A DNA stretch of 50,623 nucleotides, taken from IMG/VR virus record IMGVR_UViG_3300032334_001861, positions 1 to 50,623 of that record; one strand, 5' to 3'. The position numbers and the translations under genes are program-made. Below, piece by piece: positions 48,213-50,623 of the stretch. Below the pieces are notes generated by a model that ran no database searches, was not told the DNA's origin, and worked only from the letters and a program-made list of their open reading frames with translations. Numbering within the stretch: the stretch's first letter is position 1; every line of letters begins with the position of its first letter. This DNA comes from a virus.

Positions 48213-48827
48213 TTAACCTTCGATAATTTTCAATGCATGCTCATAATGCTTGGTACGATCTTCCAGTCCGATGGTGCCACCATTGATCTTCTTGGTGCAC
48301 TTGAGGATGTCTCCATCATCAGCAACAGCATTGAGATCATTGTTAAACCAGAACCAAGCGGCACTACGAGCAGCACCTTCTGGTGTGGTCAGGTAGTCTG
48401 GGGTTTCATGCAGGTTCACTTCCAACTCGCTGCCACATGCTTCATAATTGTCATGACCGGTCAACTGGATCAGTCCACGACCACGGTAACGGTAGCCGTC
48501 GCCACTATCTTCATCACCATTGCCCATGCGACCACCGTATACCAAGTTGGCGATCTTCTCAGGCTGTTTGGCATAATCGTTGGGATCACGATCACGGAAG
48601 TATTTGGGGAATACCTTGGATAATGTTTCAGCCTTGTAGTTGAGGTTCTCACTGACTGCTGAAAAGTTTCCTGATTCATGTGCTACCTGGGCCAGGAACA
48701 TGGCTTGGCGCTTGGGTGTATCGATCTCGAATTCGTCGAATGCTGAGTTAAGAGCATCGCAATATTTTTCCAGGTTCTCTTTCTTTGCCTGGGGAAACAT
48801 CTCGTGTAATTGTTCAACTGTGACCAT
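48213..48827 (-). CDS. Endolysin, GH19 chitinase-like muramidase
   Basis: 204 residues. 'FLAQVAHESGNF' (E51) and 'SENLNYKAETL' (E60) carry the two catalytic glutamates of GH19-type phage lysins, and 'YRYRGRGLIQLTGHDNY' is the family hallmark. It cuts the glycan strand of peptidoglycan at lysis. No signal peptide or TM segment is present, so a holin is needed; one is encoded at 25.0-25.5 kb. AAGGAG lies 8 nt before the ATG and an AGTAAATA late-promoter variant 22 nt upstream (48850-48857). Confidence 0.93.
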   Translation of the reverse strand: MVTVEQLHEMFPQAKKENLEKYCDALNSAFDEFEIDTPKRQAMFLAQVAHESGNFSAVSENLNYKAETLSKVFPKYFRDRDPNDYAKQPEKIANLVYGGRMGNGDEDSGDGYRYRGRGLIQLTGHDNYEACGSELEVNLHETPDYLTTPEGAARSAAWFWFNNDLNAVADDGDILKCTKKINGGTIGLEDRTKHYEHALKIIEG

Positions 48828-48849
48828 TATATTTTCTCCTTGGATACAC

Positions 48850-48857
48850 TATTTACT
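48850..48857 (-). promoter_or_regulatory. Late-promoter-like box (AGTAAATA) before the endolysin gene
   Basis: Minus strand, 22 nt before the ATG at 48827. It differs from GATAAATA in the first bases; position and gene type fit a late promoter, but the match is weaker than at the fibre genes. Confidence 0.4.
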
Positions 48858-48889
48858 CCGGTAAAAAACGATGGAAAATAACATGTGGG

Positions 48890-50623
48890 TCAGTCTGCAC
48901 CAAATATCTTCTTGAAGAATCTGCCCAGGGCAGACTGGCTGTCTGGTTCATGGAATGGACGATCCACAGGAGTTTCCACAGGTGTAGCCACAGGCTTAGC
49001 TGGTGGTACTGCCTTGGGTTTGTCCTTGGTAGCAACCTTGGGTTCAGGTGGCAATGCCATGCCAGCAGGTGGCACAGGCGGTAGCCCAGCCAGGGCAACT
49101 GTCATGATCTCTCGCCAGGTACGTGCAGGCAAGCTGCCGCCAGTCATGTTGGCAGTGCTGGTGTTGTCATCGTTGCCATACCACACTGCTGTGGTATATC
49201 TGCCTGTGTAGCCCACGAACCAGGCATCACGATAATTGTTGCTGGTTCCGGTCTTACCGCTGATGATCTGGTTGGGGATCTTAGCAGCAGTGCCAGTGCC
49301 AGCTTCCACCACCCGGTTCATCATGAAGTTCATCTGATGTACAACCTGGTCGCTCAATACCTTTTCAGGTTTTACATCATACTTGTACAACTGTTGCCCA
49401 TCGCTGTTGTTGATGCGCCTGATGCTGTGGTTACCCACACGGTATCCACCTGATGCAAGGGCAGCATATCCTGTGGCCTGGTCCAGCACTGTCATCTCCA
49501 CGCTACCGATGGGCAAGCTCTGGCTGTCATACATCTGTGTCTGTACGCCCAAGCGATGTGCCATCTCGATGATCTTAGCCCGACCGTTCCGGATGCTGCC
49601 ATAGGGATTGCTCAGCTGGATGCTCAGTTGCACAGGTATGCTGTTGTAGCTGTGTGCAAAGGCATTAGTCATGGTGGTACTGCCACCAAATTTGCCCCCA
49701 TAATTATGGGGACACCAACGCCCGATGCACACAGGACGATCCACCATTACCGTGTCCTTGTTGATCAGCCCAGCCTCGATAGCTGTGGCATACACATAGG
49801 GCTTGAATGATGATCCGGGTTGTCTCAGGGCTTGTGTGGCACGGTTGAAACTGCTGTCGCCATAATCTGATCCACCCACCATGGCAACCACCAGGCCTGT
49901 GTTATCCAGCACCACTGTGGCAGCTTGATCCACATCCATGCGGTCGCCTTCTGTGTCCAGCATGCGTGTTATGGTGCTTTCAGCTGCCTGTTGTATCTTG
50001 GGATCCAGTCCAGTGTACACATGCAGCACACGGTTGTTGCCCAAGGTGCCAGCAGACCACAGGCGTTGTACCTCTGAATATGCATGATCCAGATACCAGT
50101 CGCTGGTATATTGCAACTGGTGTCTGTGTATGTAGGGCTCGAACTCCACTGCGATCTGCTGTTCTGTCTCTGTGATGTAGCCCTGGTCCACCATGCCCTG
50201 TAACACCAGCTGTCGGCGTTCTTTGTTGTTTTCAGGTTGCAGCTCAGGGTTGTATTTGTTGGGTGCCTTGAACATGCTGACCAGTGCGGCTGCTTCGCTC
50301 AGACTGATGTCTGCCAGTTCCTTGTTGAAGTAATACCTGGCAGCTTCTGTGATGCCATGCACCCCGCCACCCATGTAAGCACGATCCAGATACATCTTGA
50401 AGATCTGATCTTTGGTCAGTCGTTGTTCCAACCACAGTGCGATATATGCTTCAGATACCTTGCGTTGCAGGCTGCGCTCATTGGTGAGGAACAGGTTCTT
50501 GGCCAACTGCTGTGTGAGGGTGCTGGCTCCCTGTGTGTGTCCGCCGTTGCTGTTGTGCATGACTGCGCGGACCACGCCCACTGGATCTATTCCAAAATGA
50601 TGGTAGAAACGGCGATCTTCTGT
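48890..50623 (-). CDS. mrcA: Class A penicillin-binding protein 1A (partial, 5' end outside window)
   Basis: The open frame continues to the right edge; the first visible residues are 'TEDRRFYHHFGIDP', glycosyltransferase GT51 motif 1 with its catalytic Glu. Motif 2 'GASTLTQQLAKN', motif 3 'RKVSEAYIALWLE' and motif 4 'MYLDRAYMGGGVHGI' follow. The transpeptidase domain has 'SSFK' (SxxK), 'SYNS' (SxN) and 'KTGTS' (KTG), all intact. The C-terminus is a Pro/Lys/Ala-rich tail ending 'ALGRFFKKIFGAD'. It should polymerise and cross-link peptidoglycan in the periplasm; the membrane anchor is presumably just outside the window. It lies 62 nt upstream of the endolysin gene, on the same strand. Confidence 0.93.
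   Translation of the reverse strand, partial: TEDRRFYHHFGIDPVGVVRAVMHNSNGGHTQGASTLTQQLAKNLFLTNERSLQRKVSEAYIALWLEQRLTKDQIFKMYLDRAYMGGGVHGITEAARYYFNKELADISLSEAAALVSMFKAPNKYNPELQPENNKERRQLVLQGMVDQGYITETEQQIAVEFEPYIHRHQLQYTSDWYLDHAYSEVQRLWSAGTLGNNRVLHVYTGLDPKIQQAAESTITRMLDTEGDRMDVDQAATVVLDNTGLVVAMVGGSDYGDSSFNRATQALRQPGSSFKPYVYATAIEAGLINKDTVMVDRPVCIGRWCPHNYGGKFGGSTTMTNAFAHSYNSIPVQLSIQLSNPYGSIRNGRAKIIEMAHRLGVQTQMYDSQSLPIGSVEMTVLDQATGYAALASGGYRVGNHSIRRINNSDGQQLYKYDVKPEKVLSDQVVHQMNFMMNRVVEAGTGTAAKIPNQIISGKTGTSNNYRDAWFVGYTGRYTTAVWYGNDDNTSTANMTGGSLPARTWREIMTVALAGLPPVPPAGMALPPEPKVATKDKPKAVPPAKPVATPVETPVDRPFHEPDSQSALGRFFKKIFGAD

Noticed and set aside
42355-50623. Right-hand region as bacterial chromosome joined to phage by misassembly
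   Set aside because: Typical phage features (GH19 endolysin, T4-type late promoter box, phage-type small genes, phage PRTase) are interleaved with the host-like genes, on one strand with the same compact spacing. It remains a caution for the partial PBP1A.
1-50623. Cyanophage assignment
   Set aside because: Many genes resemble those of T4-like cyanophages, but no photosynthesis or pentose-phosphate gene is present, and such genes also occur in phages of other aquatic bacteria.
1-50623. CRISPR arrays, insertion sequences, integrase or attachment sites
   Set aside because: No regularly spaced short repeats, transposase motifs or integrase signatures were seen on either strand.

Overview
The window is a dense block of a large tailed-phage genome of the T4 type (myovirus). 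The evidence is a T4-style replication set (family B DNA polymerase gp43, sliding clamp gp45, clamp-loader gp44). T4-type late promoters (GATAAATA/TATAAATA) sit 15-20 nt upstream of virion-type genes. Tail-fibre and tail proteins of the kind seen in marine and freshwater T4-like phages are present, with phoH, MazG, a GroES-like co-chaperonin and three CCA-encoding tRNAs. About 60 genes are packed with 1-14 nt overlaps (ATGA, TAATG) and all lie on the minus strand except phoH. Spanin-like genes, lipoproteins and a class A penicillin-binding protein point to a Gram-negative host. No photosynthesis gene is present, so a cyanobacterial host is not indicated, and I cannot name the host. Both ends cut genes: the clamp at the left, the penicillin-binding protein at the right.

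Layout. 1-3.5 kb: clamp, polymerase and a DsbA-like DNA-binding protein, behind sigma70-type promoters. 3.5-8.7 kb: small proteins of unknown function, probably virion or assembly related, and a HAD nucleotidase. 8.7-18.4 kb: one gene of 3235 codons that joins a nucleotidyltransferase, a DUF5661-like segment and four divergent amidoligase-like modules separated by small repeated linker domains. 18.4-21.8 kb: a fibre-like protein, a covalent-nucleotidyltransferase (ligase-like) protein, a glycosyltransferase and small proteins. 21.8-25 kb: a ClpA-type unfoldase and a DnaJ/CbpA-type co-chaperone, each behind its own sigma70 promoter almost touching the start codon. 25-27.4 kb: holin, lipoprotein, inner-membrane spanin-like protein and two conserved phage proteins. 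27.5-32.5 kb: phoH, the clamp loader, the co-chaperonin, a DNA polymerase III alpha-like fragment and MazG. 32.5-39.1 kb: three large fibre/tail proteins.

39.1-50.6 kb is an accessory, host-like region: an A-type Fe-S carrier coupled to translation factor IF-1, a methyltransferase, small membrane proteins, a secreted DNA/RNA nuclease, a three-domain sugar nucleotidyltransferase-HAD-kinase, a winged-helix-like protein, a cyclophilin, a phosphoribosyltransferase, a YhhQ-type queuosine-precursor transporter, a small cationic secreted protein, tRNA-Arg(TCT), tRNA-Ser(GCT), tRNA-Val(TAC), a GH19 endolysin and a bifunctional penicillin-binding protein.

Two promoter classes can be read directly. 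Sigma70 promoters serve replication, chaperone and tRNA genes; CTGATAAATA late promoters serve virion-type genes. The least explained parts are the four-module amidoligase polyprotein with its linker repeats, the phage-borne penicillin-binding protein next to the endolysin, a hairpin-rich non-coding stretch after a perfect late promoter at 45.1-45.3 kb, and the promoters that overlap or abut start codons.
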